A DNA stretch of 64,000 bases from DAIOEK01 sp963708715. GTDB lineage: Bacteria; Chloroflexota; Anaerolineae; Anaerolineales; Anaerolineaceae. The notes under the pieces were generated by a model. That model saw nothing but the letters and a program-made list of their open reading frames with translations, did not search any database and had not been told where the DNA came from. Position numbers and translations under genes: made by a program. The stretch lies in the NCBI GenBank assembly GCA_963708715.1, contig CAVPSU010000001.1, positions 62,001 through 126,000 of the forward strand, read 5' to 3'. Positions 16,923 to 25,411 of the stretch are shown here, in pieces (position 1 is the stretch's first letter; every line of letters starts with the position of its first letter).

Positions 16923-19145
16923 TTATCCACCCCGTACACGGTGAACTTCCATTACATTTTGCAAATTTTCAATTTTCGTTAGTATACGGCTTAATTGAAC
17001 GATGTCGCCGACTTCAAGCACTACATTAATCACTGCCAGATTGTGATTGATTTTCAGGTTTATGTCCACCAGGTTAATGCTCTCATTGGTAAGAATGGAT
17101 GAGATGTCGCCCATCAAACCCTGTCGATCGTATGCCTTTATCTGAACAGATACCGGATAGGTTCTGACCGGCTCTCCCCAGCTTACTTTGACTATCCGCT
17201 CCCGATCCCGCAAACGTAGTATATTGGAGCAATCCTGCCGGTGGATGGTAGCACCTCTGCCTCTGGTAATATACCCGATTATTTCGTCTCCCGGCACCGG
17301 ATTACAGCATTTCGCCATTGTTGTAAGTAATCCTTTCAAACCCAATACAGTCACAGTATCTATGGAGACCTTTTCAGGAGTGGCTGGATGCGGTGAAAGA
17401 ACTTCTTCAACTTTTTCTTTCTCGCTCTCAGAAATCCTGCTGATGATCCTTCCGATCGACACATCGCCACAACCAATCGCCTGGTAAAAATCTTCCTGGT
17501 CATGCAGATCAAACTCTAGCATGAGTTGGGTCGTATCGATCTCTGTCAACCCCAGCCGGCGGAATTCTCGTTCAAGTAAGAGCTTCCCCTGGGTTACGTT
17601 CTGGTCATAATCCAGTTTTTTGAACCACTGTTTAATTTTTGAACGCCCGCGTTGAGTAGTGACCAGACCCAGATTTGGGTTCAGCCAATCTCGTGAAGGA
17701 CCCCCTTGTTTTGCCGTGAGGATTTCCACCTGATCACCAGTTTTGAGGGTGTAATCTAGGGATACCAATTTGCCGTTGATCTTAGCTCCACGACAGCGGT
17801 GTCCGATCTCTGTATGAACATGATATGCAAAATCCAATGGTGTTGACCCGGTAGGCAGGTCGATGATATCTCCCCGCGGAGTGAAAACGTATACCCGATC
17901 CTGAAATACATCCGTTTTCATCCCCTCCATAAATTCCTGGGCGTCATCCACATCCTTTCGCCAATCCATCAACCGCCGCAGCCAGTTCACACGTTGTTCA
18001 AATTCATCATCCCTTTTGCGACCTTCTTTATAACGCCAATGAGCCGCGATACCATATTCTGCATTTTGATGCATTTCGGCAGTCCGGATCTGGACCTCAA
18101 GTGGCTTTCCATCATCATAGATCACGGCTGTATGGAGAGATTGGTAAAAATTGTCTTTTGGTGCAGCAATATAATCGTCAAATTCATTCGGGATTGGCCT
18201 CCAGTGGGTGTGTATCACCCCTAAAGCCGCATAACAGGAAGGAATATCCGGGACAATTAACCGAACCGCCCTGAGATCACGTACCAACTCAAATGATTTT
18301 CCTTTTTCCATCATCTTGCGGTAGATGGAATAGATATGCTTGGGTCGACCACTGATCTCAACCTTGATACCTGCCTGTGTCAGATGCTGTGTCAGATTAT
18401 CGATGGTCCTTTTGATTTGGTTTTCACGATCTTCCCGTTTTTCAGCCAGTTGCTGCGCGATCTCTTTATATTTGTCTGGGTCCACGTATCGGAATGCTAG
18501 ATCTTCCAATTCCCATTTGATTTGCCAAATACCCAACCGATTTGCGAGAGGAGCGAAGATCTCCTGGGTTTCACGGGCAATCCGACGGCGTTTCGATTCG
18601 GGCATGTAGCCGAGAGTTCGCATATTATGCAAACGATCCGCCAATTTGATTAGCACGACGCGAATATCATCTCCCATGGCGAGGAAAGTTTTGCGAAGGG
18701 TCTCTGTCTTCAAGTCCCGTTTACGAGATTTTAGTGCTGCGGTTTCCTCTTCTTCAAATATGGATTGATCATCGATTTCCTTTACGATGACGCCATTATC
18801 CAGATGTTGATCAGCGCGTGAAACACGCGGAAGATTGGTTAACTTTGTCACTCCGTCCACCAGTTTCGCGATTTCATCCCCAAATTCATTGCGAATCTGA
18901 TCGAGGGTTACTTCTGTGTCTTCGACCGTGTCATGTAATAAACCAGCCACTATTACTTCTGGTGGCACTTTCATCTCAACTAAGATTGCCGCGACAGAGA
19001 GACAGTGGGTTATATAGGGTTCGCCCGAGGCACGTTTTTGTCCCTTATGTGCTTTTTCAGCAAGCTGATAGGCGCGTTGAATCATCTCCCGGTCTACCAG
19101 GTTATATGTTTCAGGCAAGCTCGCAAGTAGGTTTTCTAACTTCAC
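16923..19145 (-). CDS. rel: Bifunctional (p)ppGpp synthetase/hydrolase Rel, with EFDD synthetase motif
   Basis: 740 residues, full length. Domains in order: HD hydrolase (about 25-200: GLLHDTVEDTEVT, KLADRLHNMRTL), synthetase (about 240-370: DLRAVRLIVPDI, NEFDDYIAAPKDN, YQSLHTAV), TGS (about 405-465: VYVFTPRGDIIDLP), a Cys/His linker (MAKCCNPVPGDEI) and a C-terminal ACT domain (from about 665). It makes and destroys the stringent-response alarmone. Bifunctional enzymes usually have RxKD in the synthetase loop; here it is EFDD, the form typical of monofunctional RelA, yet the HD site looks intact. GTG start with only a weak site. Confidence 0.95.
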   Translation of the reverse strand: MKLENLLASLPETYNLVDREMIQRAYQLAEKAHKGQKRASGEPYITHCLSVAAILVEMKVPPEVIVAGLLHDTVEDTEVTLDQIRNEFGDEIAKLVDGVTKLTNLPRVSRADQHLDNGVIVKEIDDQSIFEEEETAALKSRKRDLKTETLRKTFLAMGDDIRVVLIKLADRLHNMRTLGYMPESKRRRIARETQEIFAPLANRLGIWQIKWELEDLAFRYVDPDKYKEIAQQLAEKREDRENQIKRTIDNLTQHLTQAGIKVEISGRPKHIYSIYRKMMEKGKSFELVRDLRAVRLIVPDIPSCYAALGVIHTHWRPIPNEFDDYIAAPKDNFYQSLHTAVIYDDGKPLEVQIRTAEMHQNAEYGIAAHWRYKEGRKRDDEFEQRVNWLRRLMDWRKDVDDAQEFMEGMKTDVFQDRVYVFTPRGDIIDLPTGSTPLDFAYHVHTEIGHRCRGAKINGKLVSLDYTLKTGDQVEILTAKQGGPSRDWLNPNLGLVTTQRGRSKIKQWFKKLDYDQNVTQGKLLLEREFRRLGLTEIDTTQLMLEFDLHDQEDFYQAIGCGDVSIGRIISRISESEKEKVEEVLSPHPATPEKVSIDTVTVLGLKGLLTTMAKCCNPVPGDEIIGYITRGRGATIHRQDCSNILRLRDRERIVKVSWGEPVRTYPVSVQIKAYDRQGLMGDISSILTNESINLVDINLKINHNLAVINVVLEVGDIVQLSRILTKIENLQNVMEVHRVRGG

Positions 19146-19226
19146 AGATACACTTTCATGGACAAAACCTGATTGGTTTTGGTTGATACAAGTGTAATCA
19201 AAATGGCTGGATAGACAAGCAACAAG

Positions 19227-19886
19227 TTATACGGATATTTGTTCGAGCAGGTCTCTGAGAGGAAGTTCTTCCAGAGAGTTGATGCAAATATTGGCATGAT
19301 CCAAATTGAGCCGGCGAGTAATTGAATTCGGTACAGCAATTGTGAATACTCCGGCTGCCTGCGCGGCAGTGACACCCATGGGAGAATCTTCAATGGCAAT
19401 CACCTGGTACGGAAATAATCCAAGAGCTTTGACCGCCTTTTCATACAGATAAGGAAATGGCTTTGTTTGGGTTACTTGTTCTCTGGTGATGACAACTTTG
19501 AAGTAATCAATCAGATCATGCAACCTCAAGTTACTATCCACCCATTCGAATGAAGAACTTGATGCAATTCCCATACTGATTCCCATTTTTCGAGCATCAT
19601 CCAGATAATCTAAGACTCCCGGCAAAGGTTTTGCGGATCTTAGAATTTCCAATTCCAACGATGCTTGTTTATTGCGGATGGATTTTCCATCCAGCGTTTG
19701 CCCGGTTTTCGTTTCCAGGTATGTGATTGGATCGAAGTAATTTTCTGATGTGCCTATGGTACCTGCCCATAAATCGAAAGGCAGGACAACTCCATATTCT
19801 CGATATATTTCAATCCAGGCTTGATAAGTTGAAGCCTCGGTATCCAGGATCGTCCCGTCAAAATCGAAAATAATACCTTTAATCAT
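19227..19886 (-). CDS. HAD hydrolase, beta-phosphoglucomutase/phosphatase-like
   Basis: 219 residues. HAD motif I FDFDGTILDT is at 8-17; motif II is ASSSS; motif III Lys is in TKPFPYLYEKA; motif IV AIEDSPMGVTAAQAAG. The helical cap lies between about 18 and 85. It belongs to the subfamily with beta-phosphoglucomutase, GS1-like and 2-deoxyglucose-6-phosphatase; the fourth motif D-S-P-M-G is common to these. It may be a sugar-phosphate phosphatase; the substrate is not readable. It is 13 nt after the Ldh2-family gene, likely cotranscribed. Confidence 0.85.
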   Translation of the reverse strand: MIKGIIFDFDGTILDTEASTYQAWIEIYREYGVVLPFDLWAGTIGTSENYFDPITYLETKTGQTLDGKSIRNKQASLELEILRSAKPLPGVLDYLDDARKMGISMGIASSSSFEWVDSNLRLHDLIDYFKVVITREQVTQTKPFPYLYEKAVKALGLFPYQVIAIEDSPMGVTAAQAAGVFTIAVPNSITRRLNLDHANICINSLEELPLRDLLEQISV

Positions 19887-19899
19887 GTATTAACTGCAC

Positions 19900-21003
19900 C
19901 TATAAGGGTAGATGAAAATCGAATAATTGTAACTCAGTCTGGATCATCTTGAGTTCTTTTTGGAGGCTGGGTAAAATTGGAATCCCGTTTTTCAGCACTT
20001 CCTTTTCGTTTTCAAATTCTTTCTCACCCGCCAGATAGATCCTGTCTTCACCTTCTGCCTTTGGTGAATTACGAAGTTCACGCAGTAAATCACCGATATT
20101 CTTCTTGAACTCCTCAATTGGTAAAAAACTCTCTATCTGAATAGCCATGAAGAAGTGACCGATCTTATAAGGCTGCTTCCTTCCGGCAGGATCAAATCCC
20201 GTTAATCCGTGCAGAAATGCCCCTGTTTGTAAGGCTGAGGATAGGATCTCTACGATCGTTGCCAGTCCATAACCCTTGTGTCCACTAAAGTCTTCGCCAC
20301 TGCCGCCCAGTGGTAAAAGCGCATTGGAATCTTCTGTCAATTCTTGTAATATTTGTTTGGGATTCTGTGCAGGTTTCCCATCTCTGTCGATCACCCAACC
20401 TTTCGGGAGAAGCTGTTCTTTGCGCGCGTAGATCTCGACCTTACCTCGTTGAATGATGGATGTCGCTGCGTCGAATAGAAATGGGCAGTCCATATCCGTT
20501 GGCGCACCAAAAGCGATTGGGTTTGTTCCCAACATGGGCTGTACCCCAAAAGTAGGTGCAATCGATGGTCTGGTGTTGGTAACACTCAGACCGATCATAT
20601 TCGCTTTAACTGCCATCAAGGGATAATAGCCTGCGATACCGTAGTGAGTTGAATTTCGAACAGCCACAGACCCCATGCCATACTTTTCGGCTTTTTTAAT
20701 GGCTGATTCCATTGCCCGATATCCGATTACCTGCCCCATACCGTGGTTTCCATCCCAAACTGCGGTGGTGGGACCATCTTTAATCACGTCAATTTTTGTG
20801 ACCGGGAATTGTATGCCTGCCTTGATCCGGTCGTAGTACATCTTCAAGCGGCTGATCCCATGAGATTCGATCCCCCTCAAGTCAGATGCGATAAGTACAT
20901 CCGTACAAATGGCGGCATTATCGGCTGGAACACCGACTTTTAAGAATACTGCCTCGACGAATTTTTTCACTTCTCTAACGGGAAGATAGACCGCATCAGT
21001 CAT
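19900..21003 (-). CDS. Ldh2/MDH2-type NAD(P)-dependent 2-oxoacid or imino-acid dehydrogenase
   Basis: 367 residues. Family signs: DLRGIESHGISRLKMY (about 42-57), STHYGIAGYY (about 117-126), NTRPSIAPTFG, GTNPIAFGAPT and GEDFSGHKGYGLA. The family includes malate, ureidoglycolate (AllD) and 2,3-diketogulonate dehydrogenases and the delta1-pyrroline/piperideine-2-carboxylate reductases. It precedes the HAD gene and follows a DAO-type oxidase and an iron-sulfur flavoprotein, so reduction of a cyclic imino acid made by those enzymes fits well. AllD-like ureidoglycolate oxidation is the alternative and would connect with the fdrA operon 12 kb away. A GGAGAATTATCCG site precedes the ATG. Confidence 0.88.
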   Translation of the reverse strand: MTDAVYLPVREVKKFVEAVFLKVGVPADNAAICTDVLIASDLRGIESHGISRLKMYYDRIKAGIQFPVTKIDVIKDGPTTAVWDGNHGMGQVIGYRAMESAIKKAEKYGMGSVAVRNSTHYGIAGYYPLMAVKANMIGLSVTNTRPSIAPTFGVQPMLGTNPIAFGAPTDMDCPFLFDAATSIIQRGKVEIYARKEQLLPKGWVIDRDGKPAQNPKQILQELTEDSNALLPLGGSGEDFSGHKGYGLATIVEILSSALQTGAFLHGLTGFDPAGRKQPYKIGHFFMAIQIESFLPIEEFKKNIGDLLRELRNSPKAEGEDRIYLAGEKEFENEKEVLKNGIPILPSLQKELKMIQTELQLFDFHLPL

Positions 21004-21016
21004 CGGATAATTCTCC

Positions 21017-22174
21017 TCATTTTAATTTTTCTGTTTCAGCAAATGAGCGCGCAGGTGAAAGCATTTGCAGTAATAATTTATCTTCCTCGCCAAGCGTATC
21101 TACGATCATCCTTGTAATTAATTCCCCAATAGACGGTCCGAGCATAAATCCTTGTCCGCACATCCCGACAGCAAGCAGATAACCCGGGATGGAATCTACC
21201 CAACCGAGAATTGGCAATCCATCCGGGGTCATCGGATATAGACCGCGCCAGGTTCTGCGAACCCGAATGTTGCTCAGTCTGGGCATTACCTCAACCATTC
21301 GTTTTGCTACCATCGGCAGAAAATCGCTGGTTTCCTGGATATTATCGCCCCAAATACTGGGATTCGGAGTAATGCAGAAAATGATCTGACCTGTTATGTG
21401 CTGATAGAAATAATAATTCGCCGATCCGGGAGATGGACGAATATCCACCACCATGGGTCGAAGAAATCTCGCGACGGGTTCAGTAATGGCTGATTCATGA
21501 GAATCGGGGGTTACCGGCACATCCATCCCTGCAAGCAGAGATAACGGTCGAGCCCAGGCTCCCGCAGTATTGATGACTACCGGTGCAGAGTACTTACCCC
21601 CACTAGTTCTTATACCGGTTATTCTTTCGCCAGATTTGAGGAACTCGATCACCTGTTCATTGAATCGATATTCTGCCCCTGACTTTATGGATTGGGTATA
21701 GAAAGAGTGAATGGCAAGTAAAGGGGAAGCATTCCCATCTTCAGTGGAATATGTACCACCCAGTAAACCCTCTTTATTTATATCAGGAACAACATCCAAT
21801 ATTTGCTTCTGGTCCAACCAATTTATATTGAGGTCGTATGATTTCTGGATGCGTAAAATATCTTGCAGTATTCGTTCTTCCCGGTCCCGGTAGGCAATAA
21901 AAACATATCCGCCCTGAAACCATTCAATATCATCGCCAGTCAGATCTTTCCAATGGGAGAACAATTCTATCGACCGCAAACCCAGTTTAATTTTTGCAGG
22001 ATCAGAATGAGTCGCCCTCACACCACCGATTGCCTTTTTGTTGGATCCCTGCCCGACACTGTGAGCTGAATCGACAACCAGGACCCTTACACCTGCCTTG
22101 GATAAATAATACGCAGCAGGTGTTCCGATGGAACCAGCACCGATGATTATCACATCATAGGTTTGTTGTTCCAT
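21017..22174 (-). CDS. FAD-dependent amine/imino-acid oxidoreductase, DAO type (beta subunit)
   Basis: 385 residues from the ATG at 22174, which lies 1 nt past the alpha-subunit stop with GGAGGAG upstream. The start at 22279 would overlap that gene by 100 bp and lacks the family N-terminus. Dinucleotide site DVIIIGAGSIGTPAAYYLSKAG is at 6-27; RVLVVDS follows; GAWARPLS and GLPILGWVDSIPGYLLAVGMCGQGFMLGPSIGE are the C-terminal FAD contacts. It resembles sarcosine oxidase beta, HcnC and LhpB-type D-hydroxyproline dehydrogenase. Together with the alpha subunit it should oxidise a secondary or D-amino acid without using oxygen. Confidence 0.88.
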   Translation of the reverse strand: MEQQTYDVIIIGAGSIGTPAAYYLSKAGVRVLVVDSAHSVGQGSNKKAIGGVRATHSDPAKIKLGLRSIELFSHWKDLTGDDIEWFQGGYVFIAYRDREERILQDILRIQKSYDLNINWLDQKQILDVVPDINKEGLLGGTYSTEDGNASPLLAIHSFYTQSIKSGAEYRFNEQVIEFLKSGERITGIRTSGGKYSAPVVINTAGAWARPLSLLAGMDVPVTPDSHESAITEPVARFLRPMVVDIRPSPGSANYYFYQHITGQIIFCITPNPSIWGDNIQETSDFLPMVAKRMVEVMPRLSNIRVRRTWRGLYPMTPDGLPILGWVDSIPGYLLAVGMCGQGFMLGPSIGELITRMIVDTLGEEDKLLLQMLSPARSFAETEKLK

Positions 22175-22175
22175 C

Positions 22176-24266
22176 TTATGTCTCCTCCGGATCGATACCG
22201 GCGAATATTCCCAAAGGTACTTCCATGAAAATGGGTCTTTTCGTTTGTGCCATAACTTTGCCTGGATCAATTCCCTCATCCTGAAATAAGCGGTAGATCA
22301 ATGAGCTGCATGTTTTTGAACCACAGGCGCCCATCATTGCCCGGGTTACGGTTTTTATCTCGTTCAGATCCCTGTAACCTTCCCGAATCAATTTCCGTAT
22401 CTCGCCGGCAGTAACCCGTTCACATCGACAAACGATAGTATCATCTTCAATTCTTCGGACATAATGATCCATTGGATGGATATCCCGGATCTCCTGTACC
22501 TGTATTCCGGCGATCTGGCGAGCGATTGATTTTGGTGCATACAACCGGACGATCATCGTCTTGTCAACGGAATTCGTCGTGCTTATTTCCGCCACTTCCA
22601 ATTCCTGCAACGCGTTTCCAGATGTATCCATTACCGTAACCATATCCCCCTTATTGATTTGACCATAATGGAACTCGTATGGGATCGAAACAAGTGGATT
22701 TTCTACATTTTCATGATAATCAACCAGTGTAATCGCCAAACCTGGACAGATATTCACACATTTTTCACAGCCGCTGCAGCAATAATTATTGCCCAGGAAA
22801 GTAGGCACTTGGCGAATATCTCTTTTCTCAATGTAGATCAGACCCTGGGGACAAATAGACGAGCATGGATCGCATGGAATCTCCTGTGAGCAATGGATTA
22901 TCGGCATGACTCCGGTACCAATCTCCGGTTCTTCACCCTCGAGATTTTTCCCGGGTTTTGATTTAAGTATTTCAGCCATGTTGTACCAGGTTTGGGGGAT
23001 GGTTTCCGTGCTATATCCAAGCAGTGATGCAATCTCCAAGCCTTTGATCTTACCTGAGAAGATGGCGGCGGAAGCCTCGGCAATTTCCTCCGCGTCACCC
23101 GCCGATAGGACAGTCAAACCGAAGTCTTTTGCTTTGATGAAAAATTCGTCGACCGGATCAAGTCCGACAGCAACTAAAACCGTATCGCACTCGAATGATT
23201 TTTCCGTTCCTTTTATTGGTTTAAAACTGGTATCAATCTCCGCAATCGTGATGGATTCGACGGATTCTTTCCCATTCGCACTCAGTACAGTGTGCGAGGT
23301 ATAGATAGGCACACCCATCCGGGATAGTTTATCTTTGTGTACTTTATATCCACCGCACTCGGGTAAAGCCTCCACGAGTCCAACGACTTGAATTCCAGCC
23401 TGCAAAGCATGATATCCAGCGATCAATCCAACATTTCCACCGCCAACGATAAACAAATTTTCAGACGGTTTCACAAGATCTCGATTGAGCAGTGTTTGAA
23501 ATGCCCCTGCGCCAAAAACTCCGGGTAATGAATTACCTGGAAATGTGAGTGATTTCTCCCGCGCGCCAGTGGCAACCAATAATACATCCGCCGAGACCAG
23601 TACATATTCCTTTCCGTCCCGGAGAATACCAATCTTTTTATCCGAAAAGACTGCCAGGGCAGTACTGTGAGACCAAATTTCCACAGAAGGATATTTTGCT
23701 ACTTCCGATTGCAAGGTAGTAGCTATATCAATCCCGCGCGTCCCAGCATAGACGGCATTGATTGAACCAAAAAACCGGTGGGTCTGCAAAATCAATTTTC
23801 CGCCCAACCGGTCTTTATCATCAATTAAGAGAGTAGATATCCCCAGTTTGCCCAGTTCAATCGCCGCAGATAATCCAGCGGGACCACCACCCAGGATCAA
23901 TACAGGTACTTTTAATTCCAAGATTTCATTTGTCTGGTAAGCGCTGACACCAAACTCAGGAAGAGTTGGCAGTCCATCCATCGGATTCAACCGCATTTCA
24001 GGTTTCACCGTCTCCATACATGCTTTCACCGGACGCCCATTGGCTAGGACCAGGCATTGGGCACATTGCCCATTTGCACAAAATATCCCCATCGGAGCGC
24101 CATCTTTATGGTGGTGACCAAAAATCCGAATACCATTCGCAAACAAAGCAGAAGCAATCGTATCGCCAGACAGCGCTTGGATTATTTCATCCTTCCAATA
24201 TATTGGAAGAGATTCCCTCTCAGGAATTCGTAGAATGGGATGTTTTTTTACTCGAAAATCGGTCAT
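22176..24266 (-). CDS. Iron-sulfur flavoprotein alpha subunit, fused HcnA/HcnB (LhpF/LhpE)-type oxidoreductase
   Basis: 696 residues, a fusion of parts often encoded apart. (a) Residues 1-90: [2Fe-2S] Fer2_4 domain, CANGQCAQCLVLANGRPVKAC. (b) About 120-430: FAD/NAD(P)-binding pyridine-nucleotide disulfide fold (LILGGGPAGLSAAIELGK; ATGAREKSL; LFIVGGGNVGLIAGYHAL; SAGDAEE). (c) About 470-525: bacterial-type 2x[4Fe-4S] ferredoxin insert (CSQEIPCDPCSSICPQG; CCSGCEKCVNICPG). (d) About 600-670: BFD-like [2Fe-2S] (CRCERV ... MMGACGSKTC). It passes electrons from the DAO subunit to a pyridine nucleotide or ferredoxin. The extra 4Fe-4S insert suits an anaerobe. Confidence 0.88.
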   Translation of the reverse strand: MTDFRVKKHPILRIPERESLPIYWKDEIIQALSGDTIASALFANGIRIFGHHHKDGAPMGIFCANGQCAQCLVLANGRPVKACMETVKPEMRLNPMDGLPTLPEFGVSAYQTNEILELKVPVLILGGGPAGLSAAIELGKLGISTLLIDDKDRLGGKLILQTHRFFGSINAVYAGTRGIDIATTLQSEVAKYPSVEIWSHSTALAVFSDKKIGILRDGKEYVLVSADVLLVATGAREKSLTFPGNSLPGVFGAGAFQTLLNRDLVKPSENLFIVGGGNVGLIAGYHALQAGIQVVGLVEALPECGGYKVHKDKLSRMGVPIYTSHTVLSANGKESVESITIAEIDTSFKPIKGTEKSFECDTVLVAVGLDPVDEFFIKAKDFGLTVLSAGDAEEIAEASAAIFSGKIKGLEIASLLGYSTETIPQTWYNMAEILKSKPGKNLEGEEPEIGTGVMPIIHCSQEIPCDPCSSICPQGLIYIEKRDIRQVPTFLGNNYCCSGCEKCVNICPGLAITLVDYHENVENPLVSIPYEFHYGQINKGDMVTVMDTSGNALQELEVAEISTTNSVDKTMIVRLYAPKSIARQIAGIQVQEIRDIHPMDHYVRRIEDDTIVCRCERVTAGEIRKLIREGYRDLNEIKTVTRAMMGACGSKTCSSLIYRLFQDEGIDPGKVMAQTKRPIFMEVPLGIFAGIDPEET

Positions 24267-24338
24267 AACTCCTCGGTCGAGCGATGAAATCCAACAGGTT
24301 TTACCTGTAATTCTTATTATAATTACGAACCAGACGAT

Positions 24339-24344
24339 TATAAT
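24339..24344 (+). promoter_or_regulatory. pfkA: pfkA -10 box
   Basis: TATAAT 50 bp before the pfkA ATG; no good -35 can be named. Confidence 0.4.
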
Positions 24345-24393
24345 GGACTACAGATGAAATAATCATTGGATGATTTGTTTTTGGGAGGGCAAG

Positions 24394-25365
24394 ATGAAAC
24401 GTATTGCGGTATTAACCAGCGGAGGAGATGCGCCGGGAATGAATGCGGCAATCCGCGCTGTTGTTCGCGGTGGTATCGATCAAGGATGGGAAGTCTTTGG
24501 CGTCCGTTTAGGCTACTACGGTTTATTGCACGGTAACATGATATCCATGGGGCGGCGGGATGTTGGCGGTATCATGCAACACGGGGGTACGGTATTGGGA
24601 AGCGCCCGCTGTCTTGAGTTTAAAACAGAAGCAGGGCAAAAAGACGCAATCCGGGTACTCAACCAGAATGATATTGAGGCTCTGGTTGTAATCGGTGGTA
24701 ATGGCTCTCAGACCGGTGCATATGCACTTCATCAGCTGGGATTTCCCGTCGTCGGAATTGCATCCACGATCGATAACGACTTGTACGGATCTGATATCAC
24801 AATTGGAGTCGACACTGCATTAAATATCGCTCTGGAGGCAATGGATCGATTAAAGGTAACCGCATCTTCTCACCAGAGGGCTTTTCTGCTTGAGGTGATG
24901 GGAAGAAATTGCGGCTATCTGGCACTTATGACTGGTATCGCAGGCGGGGCAGAGGCAATCGTCCTTCCGGAAGTGGAGACCGACCCGGAAGATATCGCTC
25001 AAAAACTGGTGAAAGCCTACGAAAAAGGCAAAGCCCATGCTCTGGTCGTTGTTGCTGAAGGAGCTAGATATAACGCTGAAGGGTTGGTAAAGTATTTTAC
25101 TGAACATAAAGAACGATTGGGGTTTGAAGTTCGGGCGACAATTCTTGGTCATACGCAACGGGGAGGCACTCCCAGTGCTTATGACCGAATACTTGGCACC
25201 CGGTTAGGTATGGGGGCAGTAGAGTTCCTTGCAGAGGGCAAATTAGGGGTTCTATCGGGCTGGGTGGAAAATAAAGTGACATCGACCCCGTTGGAAGAGG
25301 TAGTTGCGGGAAAAAAACCTCTGGATATCGAACTACTCGCCATGGCTGGCATATTGGATAAATAG
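24394..25365 (+). CDS. pfkA: 6-phosphofructokinase
   Basis: 323 residues from the ATG at 24394 (GGGAGGGCAAG site); the frame also opens upstream at 24370 but without a site. It phosphorylates fructose 6-phosphate in glycolysis. Seen: TSGGDAPGMNAAIRAVVRGG (nucleotide site), STIDNDLYGSD (catalytic Asp), MGRNCGYLALMTGIAGGAEAIVLPE (substrate), LGHTQRGGTPSAYDRILGTRLG. The loop that reads GGDGS in E. coli is GGNGSQTGA here: Gly at the second variable place points to ATP rather than pyrophosphate use, but the Mg-contacting Asp is Asn. A terminator follows directly. Confidence 0.93.
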   Translation: MKRIAVLTSGGDAPGMNAAIRAVVRGGIDQGWEVFGVRLGYYGLLHGNMISMGRRDVGGIMQHGGTVLGSARCLEFKTEAGQKDAIRVLNQNDIEALVVIGGNGSQTGAYALHQLGFPVVGIASTIDNDLYGSDITIGVDTALNIALEAMDRLKVTASSHQRAFLLEVMGRNCGYLALMTGIAGGAEAIVLPEVETDPEDIAQKLVKAYEKGKAHALVVVAEGARYNAEGLVKYFTEHKERLGFEVRATILGHTQRGGTPSAYDRILGTRLGMGAVEFLAEGKLGVLSGWVENKVTSTPLEEVVAGKKPLDIELLAMAGILDK

Positions 25366-25381
25366 ATATAATCTACAAGAG

Positions 25382-25411
25382 AGAGGCTGCCTTATCAAAG
25401 GCAGTCTCTTA
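25382..25411 (+). terminator. Terminator between pfkA and prfB
   Basis: 12-bp stem (25382-25393 / 25398-25409, one G-U), 4-base loop, TT after. It can serve both converging genes. Confidence 0.8.
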
